From contig JAILWY010000004.1 in NCBI GenBank assembly GCA_022113835.1, positions 1 through 64,000 of the forward strand: a stretch of 64,000 nucleotides of DNA, written 5' to 3'. Positions within the stretch are counted from its first letter, which is position 1. Each line of letters opens with the position of its first letter. Of this stretch, positions 1 to 11,509 are shown piece by piece. The notes under the pieces are model-generated. The model was not told where the DNA came from and did no database searches. It worked only from the letters and a program-made list of their open reading frames with translations. The position numbers and the translations under genes are program-made. This DNA comes from Atopsyche davidsoni. Lineage: Eukaryota > Arthropoda > Insecta > Trichoptera > Hydrobiosidae.

Positions 1-199
1 TGACCTAACCTGACCTAACCTGACCTAACCTGACCTAACCTGACCTAACCTGACCTAACCTGACCTAACCTTGACCTAACCTTGACCTAACCTTGACCTA
101 ACCTTGACCTAACCTTGACCTAACCTTGACCTAACCTTGACCTAACCTTGACCTAACCTTGACCTAACCTTGACCTAACCTTGACCTAACCTTGACCTA
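1..199. repeat. Telomere-like GGTTAGGTCA(A) tandem array
   Basis: Seven 10-bp units TGACCTAACC are followed by about eleven 11-bp units TTGACCTAACC. The minus strand reads GGTTAGGTCA(A), which contains the arthropod telomere unit TTAGG but is not a pure telomere repeat. It also contains the nuclear-receptor half-site AGGTCA, spaced as a DR4 in the 10-mers and a DR5 in the 11-mers. The array touches the window edge, so its full length is unknown. Bases 200-353 after it hold only a poly-A/(AT)n run. Confidence 0.9.
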
Positions 200-240
200 G
201 TAAGAACACGTAAAACGTGAATTCTTGATGAAAAACCGTG

Positions 241-271
<31 letters not shown>

Positions 272-359
272 TATTAATACGCGAACCGTCTTGAGCCGTA
301 GAAAACCGTGAAAATCGATAAACCGTTGAACATGTGTCCGTGAATTTTAATAAATGTTA

Positions 360-1362
360 AAGGTGAAAATTAAAACACGGACTTACACACACATACACAG
401 ACAGACACACATATACAGACAGACACATACACAGACAGACACAGACAGACAGACACAGACAGACACAGACAGACACAGACAGACAGACAGACACAGACAG
501 ACAGACACAGACAGACACAGACAGACAGACACACAGACACAGACAGACACACAAGAACAGACAGACACACAGACACAGACAGACACACAGACACGGACAG
601 ACACACAGACACAGACAGACACACACAGACACAGACACAGACAGACACAGACAGACACAGACAGACACAGACAGACACAGACACAGACAGACAGACACAG
701 ACAGACAGACACAGACAGACACAGACAGACACAGACAGACAGACAGACACAGACAGACAGACACAGACAGACACAGACAGACAGACACACAGACACAGAC
801 AGACACACAAGAACAGACAGACACACAGACACAGACAGACACACAGACACGGACAGACACACAGACACAGACAGACACACACAGACACAGACACAGACAG
901 ACACAGACAGACACAGACAGACACAGACAGACACAGACACAGACAGACAGACACAGACAGACACAGACACAAACAGACAGACAGACACACAGACACAGAC
1001 AGACACACAGACACAGACAGACACACAGAGAGACACACAGACACAGACAGACACAGACAGACAGACACAGACAGACACACAGACACAGACAGACACACAG
1101 ACACAGACAGACACACAGACACGGACAGACACACAGACACAGACAGACACACACAGACACAGACACAGACAGACACAGACAGACACAGACAGACACAGAC
1201 AGACACAGACACAGACAGACAGACACAGACACAGACAGACACACAGGCACAGACAGACACACAGACAGACACACAGACACAGACAGACACAGACAGACAG
1301 ACACAGACAGACACAGACAGACACAGACAGACACAGACAGACACAGACAGACAGACAGACAG
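360..1362. repeat. CAGACA/CAGACAGA microsatellite of about 1 kb
   Basis: An almost pure run of CAGA, CACAGA and CAGACA units. Rare variants recur together: ACGGAC at about 593, 849 and 1121, and ACAAGAACAG at about 551 and 807. This shows a longer duplication period of roughly 256-272 bp inside the simple repeat. Reading frames of more than 330 codons on both strands (Thr-Asp-Arg-Gln on plus; Cys-Val-Leu-Ser on minus) are artefacts of the low complexity. Confidence 0.95.
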
Positions 1363-1517
1363 GTTTTTTCCCACTCATTTTCCCTGCCTAACACAAAATC
1401 ACAACCATAGAAATTCATGTACGCTACCACCCAAGTCACACATTGAGAGCCCCGAAACCTGCGCGCAGGACGGGGATAGGAACCCATCAGGATAGGCTAA
1501 AACCCATCAGGACTCAA

Positions 1518-1600
1518 CCTTTCATATAATACTTATCAACATGTCCGGATATGATTTCAACGCACGCTTAAATATACCCATAAAATACTGTCTTATAATA

Positions 1601-1650
<50 letters not shown>

Positions 1651-2090
1651 TTAGACAAATCTGAGGATCATAATAAAATCGCAAATATTTTCTTAATAAT
1701 ACATATATAGGGAAATAGCTGGTCATAACTCATGATAATTCATGATATAATAAAACGTCAGATATAATTAAACATCAAATATAATTAAACGTCAAATATA
1801 ATTAACATAAAAAACCGATCTCATAATCCGTCAAGAGTCGTATACTTTCATTAATGTAATGCACACGACAGGAATATTTAAGTGCCGGATTTCATACAGG
1901 AATCGAACCCGAGAATATGCAATTCAAATTAAACATAATGTTATTAAATTACTTTACTTTAAATAAATTTTAATTCTGCTGCAGCCACAATTCGGCACAG
2001 TTCAAATCTGCACATCCGGCCTTCGAAGTCAAGTTCTAAGTCAGGCGACCTCTTTCTAGAAAGAACCTGACACTTTGTCAAGATCTTCGC
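1518..2090. repeat. Dispersed repeat A, copy 1
   Basis: Closely matches 9538-10432 in the same orientation. The match starts at CTTTCATATAATAC, continues through the AATCGAACCCG B-box-like stretch near 1900, and ends in AGAAAGAACCTGACACTTTG. This copy has an A-run of about 45 bases (1601-1645) where copy 2 has CACAACCTATT. No coding capacity is evident; it could be a SINE-containing or non-autonomous element. Confidence 0.7.
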
Positions 2091-2275
2091 ATATGACTAG
2101 TAACTAGTATAATTCTGAATAGGATCAAATAACATAACAATAAAAAATTTAAAAAAATTAAAAAAAATAAAAAAAAATAAATAAATAAATAAATAACAAA
2201 TAAATCTTTCCTTTTCCTTCTAGATTCTCCTAATCCTTGGCTGATCTTACAAGATATGATTGGACCGGCTTCTAC

Positions 2276-2665
2276 TTATCCTGCTTTCATACGCAAGAAA
2301 TTTTTCACAAAAGAATTTGTGACATAATCATGAACATTCTCTAAAAATTCCGGTTCTTTCAATTCGAAATAACAATGAATATGATACAAACATTGAGAAG
2401 TATTTTCAGACACTTCTTTGGCGATACAATAAGACAATAACTCTAAACACTGTGATACATCTAAAACTAGAATACGCACCTCCGATATGTTCTCCTCCGA
2501 GTCCCGTACATTTAAAGTTAAGAAAAAATTTCTAACAGGTCTGACCACATGTCGCTTAACAGCATAACGAGGGACGGTCGTAGACATACTGTAACGGGTT
2601 AGCGGTAGAATCGATCGAAGCGATTCTACTCTAGAGTCTACTTCTAGTCCATAGTCCAGAAACAT
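2276..2665 (-). pseudogene. HUH Rep-like replication initiator fragment (possible endogenous viral element)
   Basis: A 129-residue open frame. At about residue 48 it has FLTLN, which resembles Rep motif I (the FTxN/FLTY class). About 46 residues later HIHCYFEL resembles Rep motif II, the metal-binding H-x-H followed by hydrophobics. This order and spacing are those of rolling-circle HUH endonucleases in small circular DNA viruses and related transposons. A clear motif III (YxxK) is not visible before the frame runs into the inverted repeat and stops, and no helicase domain follows. I read it as a truncated relic. The assignment rests on two short motifs, so a chance resemblance or another family is possible. 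Confidence 0.35.
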
Positions 2666-2666
2666 C

Positions 2667-2966
2667 TGTAATGATCAAGCGACCGTCGTTTAGGGGCGAC
2701 AATACGTGGTCTTGGAGAACGAGCGACAAGACGACCGGCGCCAGTGCTTGACAGAGAGTCCTCGGAAAGGGTGCTCGGTAGAGAGTGCTCGGGAGTAGTG
2801 CTCGATAGACAGTTCTCGGGAGCCGTGAGCGCGAGACAGTCCTCGGGTGTCGTTGATATAAATATGTTGTTAATATAAATAGTTGTGAAGACTCTGTATA
2901 ATATAAGTTAAATATAAATAGTGCAAATAAATCATGTTTTAATTATTGGAGACCCGGCGCGTTACA
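2667..2966. mobile_element. Candidate solo LTR (TGTAA...TTACA)
   Basis: A 300-bp block that begins TGTAATGATC and ends GGCGCGTTACA, so its ends are the short inverted repeat TGTAA/TTACA. It holds repeated GAGAGTGCTCGG-like motifs, TATAAATA sequences and an AATAAA near the right end, all usual for an LTR. The flanking bases do not form an obvious target-site duplication, which lowers confidence. It lies between the Rep-like frame and the second unknown frame. Confidence 0.4.
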
Positions 2967-3081
2967 ATACTAAATATTATACTTATATTATATTATATTA
3001 TATTATAAAAAACAAGAAAAATCCTGACTCGCAGTACGTGCGATAGGGTTGTTCTAGTATCGCCCTCGCCGCAGATAATTG

Positions 3082-3357
3082 TTACGTACCGCTACGTTCA
3101 GATAACATCATGGCACGATATTTTGACCTAACCACATCCGGTGCAGTATCAAAAAAATAATATAAACCGACTATTTTTCTTTCATCAACAAACTTAAAAT
3201 CCTTATTAGTAAATTGATACGCTTCGACACAAATATTAGGAGATGCTCCATTTTGATAGCAAAACATTGCAATTTCCATACGATTAAAATAATTCACTGG
3301 TTCCATGAAAAATTTCTTGCGTATGAAAGCAGGATAAGTAGAAGCCGGTCCAATCAC
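3082..3357 (-). pseudogene. Unknown frame fragment inside the inverted-repeat island
   Basis: A 91-codon open frame whose first 17 residues or so are encoded by the right inverted-repeat arm. It is not recognised. It contains paired aromatics (GLYYFF) and no transmembrane stretch. The composition is protein-like rather than random, and the arm coding is duplicated, so it is probably part of the same mobile or viral element as the Rep-like frame. No start codon or intact gene structure can be defended. Confidence 0.3.
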
Positions 3358-3422
3358 ATCTTGTAAGATCAGCCAAGGATTAGGAGAATCTAGAGGGAAA
3401 AGGAAACATTTATTTGTTATTT

Positions 3423-3686
3423 TTAATTTTTATCATTTATTAAATTCAGTTTTATAAGATTCACATTCATCACAAGTTTTTTATCATCTACACATTCACA
3501 ATCCCAAGGTTTCTCATTCAAACCTGGTACAGAGTTAATATAGCCACAATCAGCCCACAAATAAGTAAATTTAACATAAGTATCAACTATTTCATCCCAA
3601 GACAATGAAATTCTAAATTGTAAAAAATTATTGGTTTTTTCAGGTAATGCATGATGCACCATAGGACTAGATGTGTAACTAATCAA
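3423..3686 (-). pseudogene. Unknown frame fragment upstream of the inverted-repeat island
   Basis: An 87-codon open frame, rich in Trp, Cys and Asp in its middle (LSWDEIVDTY, WADCGY, WDCECVDD), followed by a basic, Asn/Lys-rich tail. It is read in the same direction as the Rep-like frame and ends at the edge of the right inverted arm. The family is not recognised. It may belong to the same element; it could also be chance. Confidence 0.2.
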
Positions 3687-3885
3687 CCCTTATATTTTTT
3701 GCTTGTACTTCTTATCGTAATCATTCATTTGAAGGTCCACATTTGTTTGAACTTATAAAGCCTAGCAAAAGACATCAAACGACATATTATTGTGATACTT
3801 GTCCAGAAAAGACGCATCCATGTCCATGTCCAAAAAGTGCTACCTAACGCTTCGAGTTGCTGATCAGTCCGTGCGGAAACGGTCT

Positions 3886-4760
3886 CGAGTACAAAGGGTT
3901 AACAATCACAAATAGATCAGATTCCTGGAATCCGTAAGGCAATTTTTCTGATGCAATCATTTAGGTGGATTTAATGATTTGAAAGTAAAACGTAGACTTT
4001 AAATTATGAGACTGATCACAGAAACTTATGATAATTGAGTATACACATACTGACAGTCTCAAAACAATATAGGAGCTTCATGATAAGTTTTACAATCTCA
4101 CTGGCTTTTTGCAAATACCTACTGAGTGAATAAGTGTCCGTGTCTGACCACCGCTGTACGTCAAACACTCTCACATTACACAAAACAGAGAGCCTCTAAG
4201 CACTGCACACTGGCACAACAGAAAGCTTTAAAATTTAGTCAATATGTGGACTTGAGGAATCAGATAATTATTGTACTTTGCGATTCTATGGGTTGTGTGA
4301 CATTTCACAATATGTAAATAATATTGTGAAATAGTGTCAAGTGTTTTACCTGGAACAGTTTATTTATTTTAACAATAATAATGATCCAACTTTTATATTT
4401 GAATCACTATATTCAATGTTGAAAAAAAAAATCTACCAACACAACTTGTGTGAAATGTCACAATACTTACTTGCTACAATAAAAAACAAAAAAATATATT
4501 TTTAACCCTCCATCACTGTGTAAGTTTTCCGGTCAGTGTGAAAATTAAATTTAGATCATAGATATAAACAAACAATGGATTATAAAAACATTCAACCTTT
4601 TGATAGATTAAATGAAATTAATTGCTGGTGAAATATCATTTAAATGCATGACATAAAATTTAATAAAAGTCAAAACTCACCGAATGATACACATGTTGAT
4701 CTAGTAGTCAGGTTTTCTGATGCCGGTAAATGGATCATTTGGAATAGCACAGCTTAAATT
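3886..4760. repeat. Duplicated block B, copy 1
   Basis: More than 90% similar over most of its length to 11510-12190, in the same orientation, starting at AATCACAAATAGATCAG. It contains the segment starting CACTGGCTTTTTGC and an exon-like module on the minus strand (4681-4782). Copy 2 is shorter because about 130 bp near 4340-4500 are missing there. No intact frame survives. A more diverged relative of its centre lies at 7236-7440. Confidence 0.75.
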
Positions 4761-4782
4761 CTGACAGCAATATTCAGTGGCC
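4681..4782 (-). pseudogene. Exon-like module 1 with splice signals
   Basis: On the minus strand TTTTTCAG precedes and GTGAGT follows a 102-bp segment that resembles two other bracketed segments at 6818-6902 and 11022-11101. All three keep the CTGAAAAAC acceptor context and a GATGCCGGTA- or GTGCCTACAT-like core. This copy has stops in all frames, so it looks like a decayed exon or a copied non-coding exon. Confidence 0.4.
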
Positions 4783-5433
4783 CTGAAAAACGATGATTAC
4801 ATTTTAACATTTCAGTTCACTAATGTTTTTTAAAAATATTTCATTGGATTAATTTGATACTGTTGTGAAAATTCCAGTAACTAATTTTTATATTCTATTC
4901 CATTACAGGACAAACACAATTTTTTTTATTATATTGAAGACTTTCATGAAGAAGTGGAACATTTTGCACCGTGTCTTGAGCCTAGCGGTACTCTTTATAA
5001 TCTTGCAAACTCAAAAAGACAATAAACTGGGAACAAGCACAAGCCGAAAAAAGAAAGAATAATTACACAGGTTTTATCAAGTCGCAGACTAAATGTGAAA
5101 ATTAAAAGACTGACCTTTTTCTAATATGTTATATCAATATTTACACTAGTTTCTCATTTCCTCGTCTGAAATAGAATTATTTTAAAACATACACATCAAA
5201 AAAAAAAACTTTCTTTACGTACTATCTGTATTACATAACACATCTTTAGCTTACGGGCATACTGAAGAGAAATTTATACCTCTTATTATTATTTGTGTCA
5301 AAATTATTACATTTTCAAATATCAAACGAGCATTTCCTTGCTAAAAGCATTCATTTACATAAATTCTTACATATGATAAGAGGTCATCTTAACTGGAAGG
5401 AGAAAATTACAACTGTTTGCCTGGATATTTGCA

Positions 5434-6492
5434 TTAACCCTTTGCACTCTTTGATTTTTTTAATTTTTCCGTTTACCAACTCCGAGGTAATTATGAGATT
5501 TTTGTTAATAAATTAGATGTTATTGTTACACAATAGCTTATTATCATAAAACAAATTAATAACATATTTTTATGATATTGTTATGATTGTTTGGTTGTAA
5601 GGTAGTAAAAAAAAAGAGATAAGAGTCTATCAATAATTTATTTTGCGTACAATTTAAAGTTTAAAATTTATTTTGGTGTGGTATTTTTTTAAAGATTCTC
5701 CTGGATGGAGGCCCGGCTTCCTTTCACAGGTCTCGCAACAGAATGTGCTTTCTCTTCTTCCTCCATGAACATTCCTATTGGAACACACCATGCAATTTTT
5801 ATGTTTTTTCTGAGAATTAGAAAATATAAAATGACTTTTTCCATCTAAGCGCTGAACAGTGTCACCTGTGGATAATCGCCCTGATTTTGATATCGGAGCA
5901 CGAAAGTCTCCTATGAGCTCCAGTAACAACTTTTCTCTAAATGCTTTATAGCTTATTGGATTTGCATTATTATTGCATTCTTTATACAATATATATGCAT
6001 TTTCTATGGAGGTTTCTAGACCCTAGAAAAACAGTTTTCTCCACCATTTTAATGTTTTTCGCATAAAAGAATAGGATGTTGCGTATTGGTCTGCGACAAC
6101 CACCTCGCCCATATTTATATTATCTGATTAACTAACTGTTCATAAATAACAAACATACTCGGTACCTGTTATTGTTTGCAGGGTCTTACTACCTGACTCT
6201 TTATGGCGGCAACCGCCCGCCTCCGTCGAGTGACAAAATCGTAAAAAGTGCTACATTCTCGTAAATATTTAGCTAATAATACTTTTGAATAACTTACCAA
6301 AATATCACGAAATTACTAATGTATGTCTTTCACAATACATACAAAAAAGATTTGATAAAATAAAAGTAATAACAATAATAATAAATATACTTTTGCCAAA
6401 CACTGTAAAATGTCGAGCCCAGCTCGACATAGGAGTTGGCGTGAAGAAACGCGATGTCGAGTCCAGCTCGACATAGGAGTGGAAAGGGTTAA
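5434..6492 (-). mobile_element. piggyBac-like element, deleted copy 1
   Basis: Bounded by TTAA at 5434-5437 and 6489-6492. The ends read CCCTTTGCACTC at the left and GAGTGGAAAGGG at the right, an imperfect terminal inverted repeat. Near the right end are two palindromes based on ATGTCGAG/CTCGACAT. The family is shared with 40057-41074. Only the 3' part of a transposase gene remains inside, so this copy cannot be autonomous. Confidence 0.85.
5654..6050 (-). pseudogene. piggyBac-like transposase, C-terminal remnant
   Basis: The 111-residue frame at 5654-5989 ends in a cysteine-rich domain (C-x2-C, then C-x2-C, then PGLHPG and KYHT), the C-terminal zinc-binding module of piggyBac transposases. 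Upstream, the region LELIGDFRAP matches the same protein family. Another 15-20 codons lie out of frame around 6005-6050, and the DDD catalytic core is absent. The matching frame at 40232-40633 is better preserved. Confidence 0.8.
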
Positions 6493-6817
6493 AGAACTTC
6501 TCTGGACATATACACTATTTGTGGCATTTGCTGCCTATATTTAAAAGTCAATTGAATACTATGACAATAAGAATGTCATTCAAAGGTTAGATAGATTTTA
6601 TTAAACTTTGTAGAAAATTACAAAGGAAAAAAATTGTATGACTATTATTTCGAATATATATTATTCTCATAGTCATTAATCATTTTTCCACCAATATTCG
6701 ACTATAAGATACAATCTGTGGATACCAAACAAATTTCATGCTAACCGCATGTTCCAAAATAGTAGTAGTAATTAAAAAAAATAATAAAAAATAAATGAAG
6801 AACAAAACAACACTTGC

Positions 6818-6902
6818 CTACTGAAGCCCCTGCAGGTACGGTCAAGCTTTCCAGTGCCTACATCTTGCAGGTCAGGAAAACTCACAGAAACACTCAGTGA
6901 AC
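6818..6902 (-). pseudogene. Exon-like module 2 with splice signals (GC donor)
   Basis: Minus strand: TTTTTCAG, then 85 bp, then GCAAGT, a GC-type donor. It is similar in context and core to the modules at 4681-4782 and 11022-11101. Unlike those, one frame is open throughout (LSVSVSFPDLQDVGTGKLD...). It may be the least decayed copy of a duplicated exon. The parent gene is not recognised. Confidence 0.4.
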
Positions 6903-7245
6903 CTGAAAAACAACAATTATTGAATTATTAATATTTTCTGGATTTATTCAAATTTTGTTTTTAAACAACCGTTGTTTTGAAAATGTTGGTATACAAGTAC
7001 ATTTGGATATGCTCTCTTATTATAATCATCTAAAGTGAACAATCAGCCTTGTTAACAATTGTGATAATTACAATCAAACATTTTTTTTAAATTTTATTCT
7101 ATATTTTACTGTGATAAATTATTGTGATAGTTGTGATTTCATATTTTCTAATATGACTTACTACTTTTGTAGGACTTGTGAAATCTTTAGCTTGTAGGCT
7201 GTAATTTGTACTTTCAAATGTGATAATACAAATATTTGGAAATCT

Positions 7246-7445
7246 CTACACACCACACCGCATCACTGGAAGTACCTCACTGCAGACTACATCACACAGC
7301 TCACATGTTGCCACTGGCACAATACAGGCTGCCAAACTTAATAAATAGATGGACTCAGGGAGGCAACTTGACCTGTCAAAAACGTCACAATTCGGTAATT
7401 TTAGAATATGCAACAGACAATAAATTATTGCCTGATTGAAACTTT
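7246..7445 (-). pseudogene. Cysteine-rich exon-like segment
   Basis: Part of a 133-codon frame. The last 45 residues or so are cysteine-rich (ACIVPVATCELCDVVC...) and resemble the decayed frame of duplicated block B at 4130-4290 and 11750-11910. The segment lies upstream, in minus-strand order, of exon-like module 2, as block B lies near modules 1 and 4. This suggests repeated copies of a two-exon unit. The N-terminal Phe/Leu run of the frame (7560-7620) is encoded by a poly-A tract and is probably not real. Confidence 0.3.
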
Positions 7446-8628
7446 TAACAATATATATTTTTAGGCTTCTTGAAAATATTACACATTTGCACTCTGGTGA
7501 ATACACAACGGAGCTAGGTACATAGGAGAAACATGTCATTTCTAAACAATCCTTAGATAAATAAGCTCCCAGTAAACAAAAAAAAAATAAAAAAAATAAA
7601 AAAAATAATAATAAAAAAAAAGATTGCTGCTGGAAGAAAAGTTTCATCTTCGGATTCCTGTCAACGTCTATCTAAAACCTTTAATCCGGGACTCTAATCA
7701 CACGATCTGATGAAAGAGGTTGGTGCAGAAAATTTATCTGTCTGTATATAAATTCAAACACGATTTCTACTTTTAATTCGACAGTATGAAGAGAGATTAG
7801 AATCATAATTTGTGGAGTACAAGAACGTGCGAATCAAAATATCTGATTTTGATCTCAAATATTAATTAATCGCAGCAGTGTGTTGATTAATTGTGTGACT
7901 CCTATTGCAGGAGGATCAGCCTTTTTGCAGCCCGCGTCAATTGATTGTAATTAGAATACGACTTGCTTTGAATTGTTTGAATAAAAGTTTTAAGATTTAT
8001 CTCATCCTGTATTTCAAATTCACATTTTCATCGCTCATTGTTAACTTATCCGCTAACTACATTATTTTTTTCCCTACTTTAAGTACCTTGTATCTTCTGG
8101 TCCAACCTAAATAGATTATTAAAAAAACCACCATTCTGTAAAGAAATATATTGAAATATATGAAATAGTATATGAGAATAATATATGAAATAGCACTTCA
8201 ATTTGTATCTAGTATAATAAAGCGTGACGGAAGCTATATAATATAACACACAAAAATATACGCCATTCAGTTTACAGAAAGCTAAAAATAAGAGTTCAAC
8301 TACAACAAAGCCTGGAAATTCAATTCAGAGCATAAATAAACACACAATCCATTCAATCCTATCCGATTCAATCCTAAAAAATGTAATCCAATAAAATACA
8401 AAGCTAAAAATCAACACAAATTATTTTGTGACATTCAATTGTCCGCAACTCGATGATATAAATTAAATTCAGTTTGAGATAATTGATAATAATAATTAAT
8501 ATTTTCAAGTACATGCTAAGTTCTTACTTACGAAATGGAGATCCTTCGGAATGAAGAATTTTTTATACGTAGACCTCCACACAGTCGCATGTGAATTATT
8601 GTAAATAAATAATTCATGATTTGATATT

Positions 8629-8908
8629 TTAACACGTTGACTGCCAATAGGATTTTCGTAAAATGTCCAAAAATTGTTTTCACGTTTTTAGGTTTAATTT
8701 AATATAATGGGTCAAAATACAATTATTTCATTTGTTTTGAGATATTTTTAACGACCATATCAAAGGAAGATAGATGAGGGCCGTGCCGGCCATGCTCAAT
8801 AGTAGTTGAATACAAGGCACATGGCCGATGGGCAGAATGCCAAGCTGAAGTCAGGTATGTCGTCCCTGTGTCGGCCTACGGTGGCCGACATGGCAGTCAA
8901 CGTATTAA
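8629..8908. mobile_element. TTAA-flanked MITE (piggyBac-like)
   Basis: A 280-bp element bounded by TTAA on both sides, with inverted ends CACGTTGACTGCC and GGCAGTCAACGTA. Inside the right part there is a palindrome TGTCGGCC/GGCCGACA and a GGCC-rich inverted stretch near 8780. There is no coding capacity. The TTAA target and GC-rich palindromes next to one end match the piggyBac superfamily. Confidence 0.8.
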
Positions 8909-9537
8909 GAAACATGTAAATCTCTTGAGATAAATAGTATAAATTTATTGCATACAGTTGTGTGAGCACAAATATTTCATCTCGAGAGTTCCCTCTTAGT
9001 GAGTTAAGATGTCTTTTTGATTTATATAAATTTGGGTCTCACAAAAGCTATATATATATTTTGTGAGATCTAATATTGAATATAAACCTGCCATTCTCCT
9101 AGGGAGAGAAGTCTCCAGAAGACTTCTCAGGTGTTAGTTTCTGTCTTCGCACGATAATATACAGCCGCGTGTCAGTACGTGTTGTGACATACTCGTCACA
9201 ATATAATAAATTAATGTTTTCATAGTTTAAAAGTAGATTAAAGTGCTAACCTCCGGGGGGTAACGAAAACTGTGTATCTGTCATAATAATATAAAAAGTC
9301 TTAAAAGTTAATAATGAAATAAGAAAGTTAAGGTTAAGTTATCTGTAAATTTTACAATAAATTAGTGTCATAAAAATTTATAGTAATATTATGTAATAAA
9401 TAATAAAGTTTGAAAGAAAATAATAGTGTTTTTAAATAAAGTAATACAATCCACCGGCTTGTGACAGCCCTGCCGAAGACACATCATATGAGGTCTTCAC
9501 TCCGCAAAGATTCACAGACTTTGGATAGCAAAAAATT
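8909..9537. other. Unassigned AT-rich stretch
   Basis: No gene seen. It contains a short GC-rich block (9100-9190 and 9450-9490, with CCGCGTGTCAGTACGTG and TTGTGACAGCCCTGCCGA) that could be part of an old LTR, but I could not define ends. Confidence 0.4.
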
Positions 9538-10432
9538 TTAACCTTTCATATAATACATATCAATATGTCCGGATATGATTTCAACGCACGCTTAAATATA
9601 CCCATAAAATACTGTTTTATAATACACAACCTATTAAGACAAATCTGAGGATCATAATAAAATCGCAAATATGATCTTAATAATACATATATAGGGACAT
9701 GCTCGTCATAACCCATGATAATTCATTTTATAATAACCTAATAACCGAATATAATTAAACGTCAGATATAATTAAACATCAAACATAATTAAACGTCAAA
9801 TATAATTAACATAAACCGATCACTGTCCGTCAAGAGTCGTATACTTTCATTAATATAATGCACTCGACAGGAATTTAAGTGCCGGATTGCATAAAGGAAT
9901 CGAACCCGAAAATATACAATTCAAATTAAACATAATGTTATTAAATTATCTACTAACATAGAATTCGGTGGCTTGAGATTAAACCTCCTGTTATTAGAAG
10001 TTATTAGGTTTATTAGTATTAAGCCTGAAAAGATAAAACACAATATGATAATAAGTAAATTTCCTAAGAATCCCGTGTGTTTTACTTTAAATAAATTAAG
10101 AAAACTCATCATTCTGCTGCTGCCAATTCGGCTCTTGGCTCAGCAGCATATCTTCATCATAGAATTAAAATTAAGTCAACATTTCAAATAATCTATCTCT
10201 GAATATTCATTACTTAAAAGGGTACGTTTCTTCCCCTGAGGTCTCGTCCTATTAGCTTGGAAGTCAACCCACAATTGCCCCAGCAGCGTCATGAGACTCA
10301 CATCGCAAGCAAGACAAGGAATGTCAAGTGTCCTGACAGTTCCAAATCAACATATCTGCCCATCGAAGTCATGCAGGCAACCTTTTCCTAGAAAGAACCT
10401 GACACTTTGTCCAGATCTTCTCATCGCTTGGT
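9538..10432. repeat. Dispersed repeat A, copy 2
   Basis: Second copy of the repeat at 1518-2090, same orientation. It has an extra segment of about 130 bp at 9947-10080 and other insertions near 10190-10330. The shared parts remain clearly alignable (GTCCGGATATGATTTCAACG, GAATCGAACCCGA, AGAAAGAACCTGACACTTTG). Confidence 0.7.
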
Positions 10433-11021
10433 AGACGTATGATATTTTAAAATGCACCTGGCAGAATAAATCTATGATAAAATTCTATATTTTTCTGAGA
10501 CGATTTGAGCATTGAATTTTCACAATGTTGTAATCCTTAGATTGTACAATTTTTATTCTCTTTGTAAATCGTATAACAAATAGCATGTAAGCATTAAATA
10601 TCATTTTGGGACAAGCGATGCGTTTTGCAACAAATATGTGCATTTTATCAATGATTTACCTGACATCTATGAGTGATCAAGTCAATAAATCCTAAAATGG
10701 TCGATTCTCGCTCATCAGTCGCAGGAGAAGTGATGTTGTAAGTAATTAAAGAATCTAAATATAATTTTAAAAAATAAAAATCCGTATGATTAATCATTGT
10801 AAAATTACTAAAGATGCAACTCCACGAGTATATTTGTTCATTGGCTATGTTTCTGCATAACAAAAAAAGGAAGTAATTCTAATAATAAGCATCGTAATCA
10901 TTCCTTTTTAACTTCAATGCCATATCAAAAACTAATAATTAGATGTTTTTTACAATTTTCTATGATTATTGTTGAATATATCCTTCAAACTCCACATAAA
11001 ATTCAAAAATAGTCAACTCAC

Positions 11022-11101
11022 CAGGGTTGATATAACTTTCCAGGTTTTACGATGCCGGTATCATGCAGATCTTGAAATTCTAACGGCATGTTTCAGCAGA
11101 C
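11022..11101 (-). pseudogene. Exon-like module 3 with splice signals
   Basis: Minus strand: TTTTTCAG, then 80 bp, then GTGAGT. It shares the acceptor context and the CCGGCATCGTAAAACCTGG-type core with module 1. Frames contain stops. It is one of three bracketed modules plus a partial fourth at 12132-12190, spread over 7.5 kb. Confidence 0.4.
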
Positions 11102-11509
11102 CTGAAAAACAATTATTCAATTATTTCATAATGTTTTATTTCTAAATATTCTCTTGGTTCATCAAAATATATATTTATATCAACATTGTGGTGAAAGTCA
11201 GAGTATATTTTTAAATATCTTCCTTTTTGTGATATACGTGTACGTTCTAATATCATCAAAGATCTAAATATCTCTGATAATTAAGGTATTCAAATGGTGT
11301 GGAAAACAAGTTGCAGACTAATTAAAAATGAAGAAAAAAAAACAAAATTTTAGAGTCACTCTCAAAATAATAGAATACAAAAACACAACCTCGTTAACAT
11401 ATATGGCATTAATTTTTAAGATTAAAAATTAAGAAAATGGAGTGTCTGAAAGCAACAACTTATTTGTTTCGGTTTACTATGATGTAAGGCATAGTTTATT
11501 CATTGAAAA

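Larger units (their letters stand above)
2187..3423. repeat. Inverted-repeat island (arms 2187-2313 and 3308-3423)
   Basis: About 116 bp at the left (CTAGATTCTCCTAATCC through GCAAGAAATTTTT) reappears inverted at 3308-3423 with only a few mismatches. The arms enclose a Rep-like frame, an LTR-like block and a second frame. The structure looks like a rearranged or head-to-head inserted element. The same protein segment is encoded outward in each arm. Confidence 0.7.
6493..8628. other. Intergenic stretch without a supported gene
   Basis: AT-rich sequence. Apart from exon-like module 2 and the cysteine-rich segment I see only A/T-runs (7580-7620) and short open frames of chance length. No promoter or RNA gene is recognisable. 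Confidence 0.6.

Noticed and set aside
354..1487. Long open frames of 331-376 codons on both strands
   Set aside because: They are translations of a CAGACA microsatellite; several frames are open at once, as expected from low complexity.
1890..1930. tRNA gene suggested by GAATCGAACCCGAG (also near 9895)
   Set aside because: Only the B-box-like part is present; there is no acceptor stem, A-box or anticodon arm in the AT-rich flank.
7450..7647. Signal-peptide-like hydrophobic start of a 133-codon frame
   Set aside because: The Phe/Leu run is encoded by a poly-A tract on the plus strand; no real signal peptide is supported.
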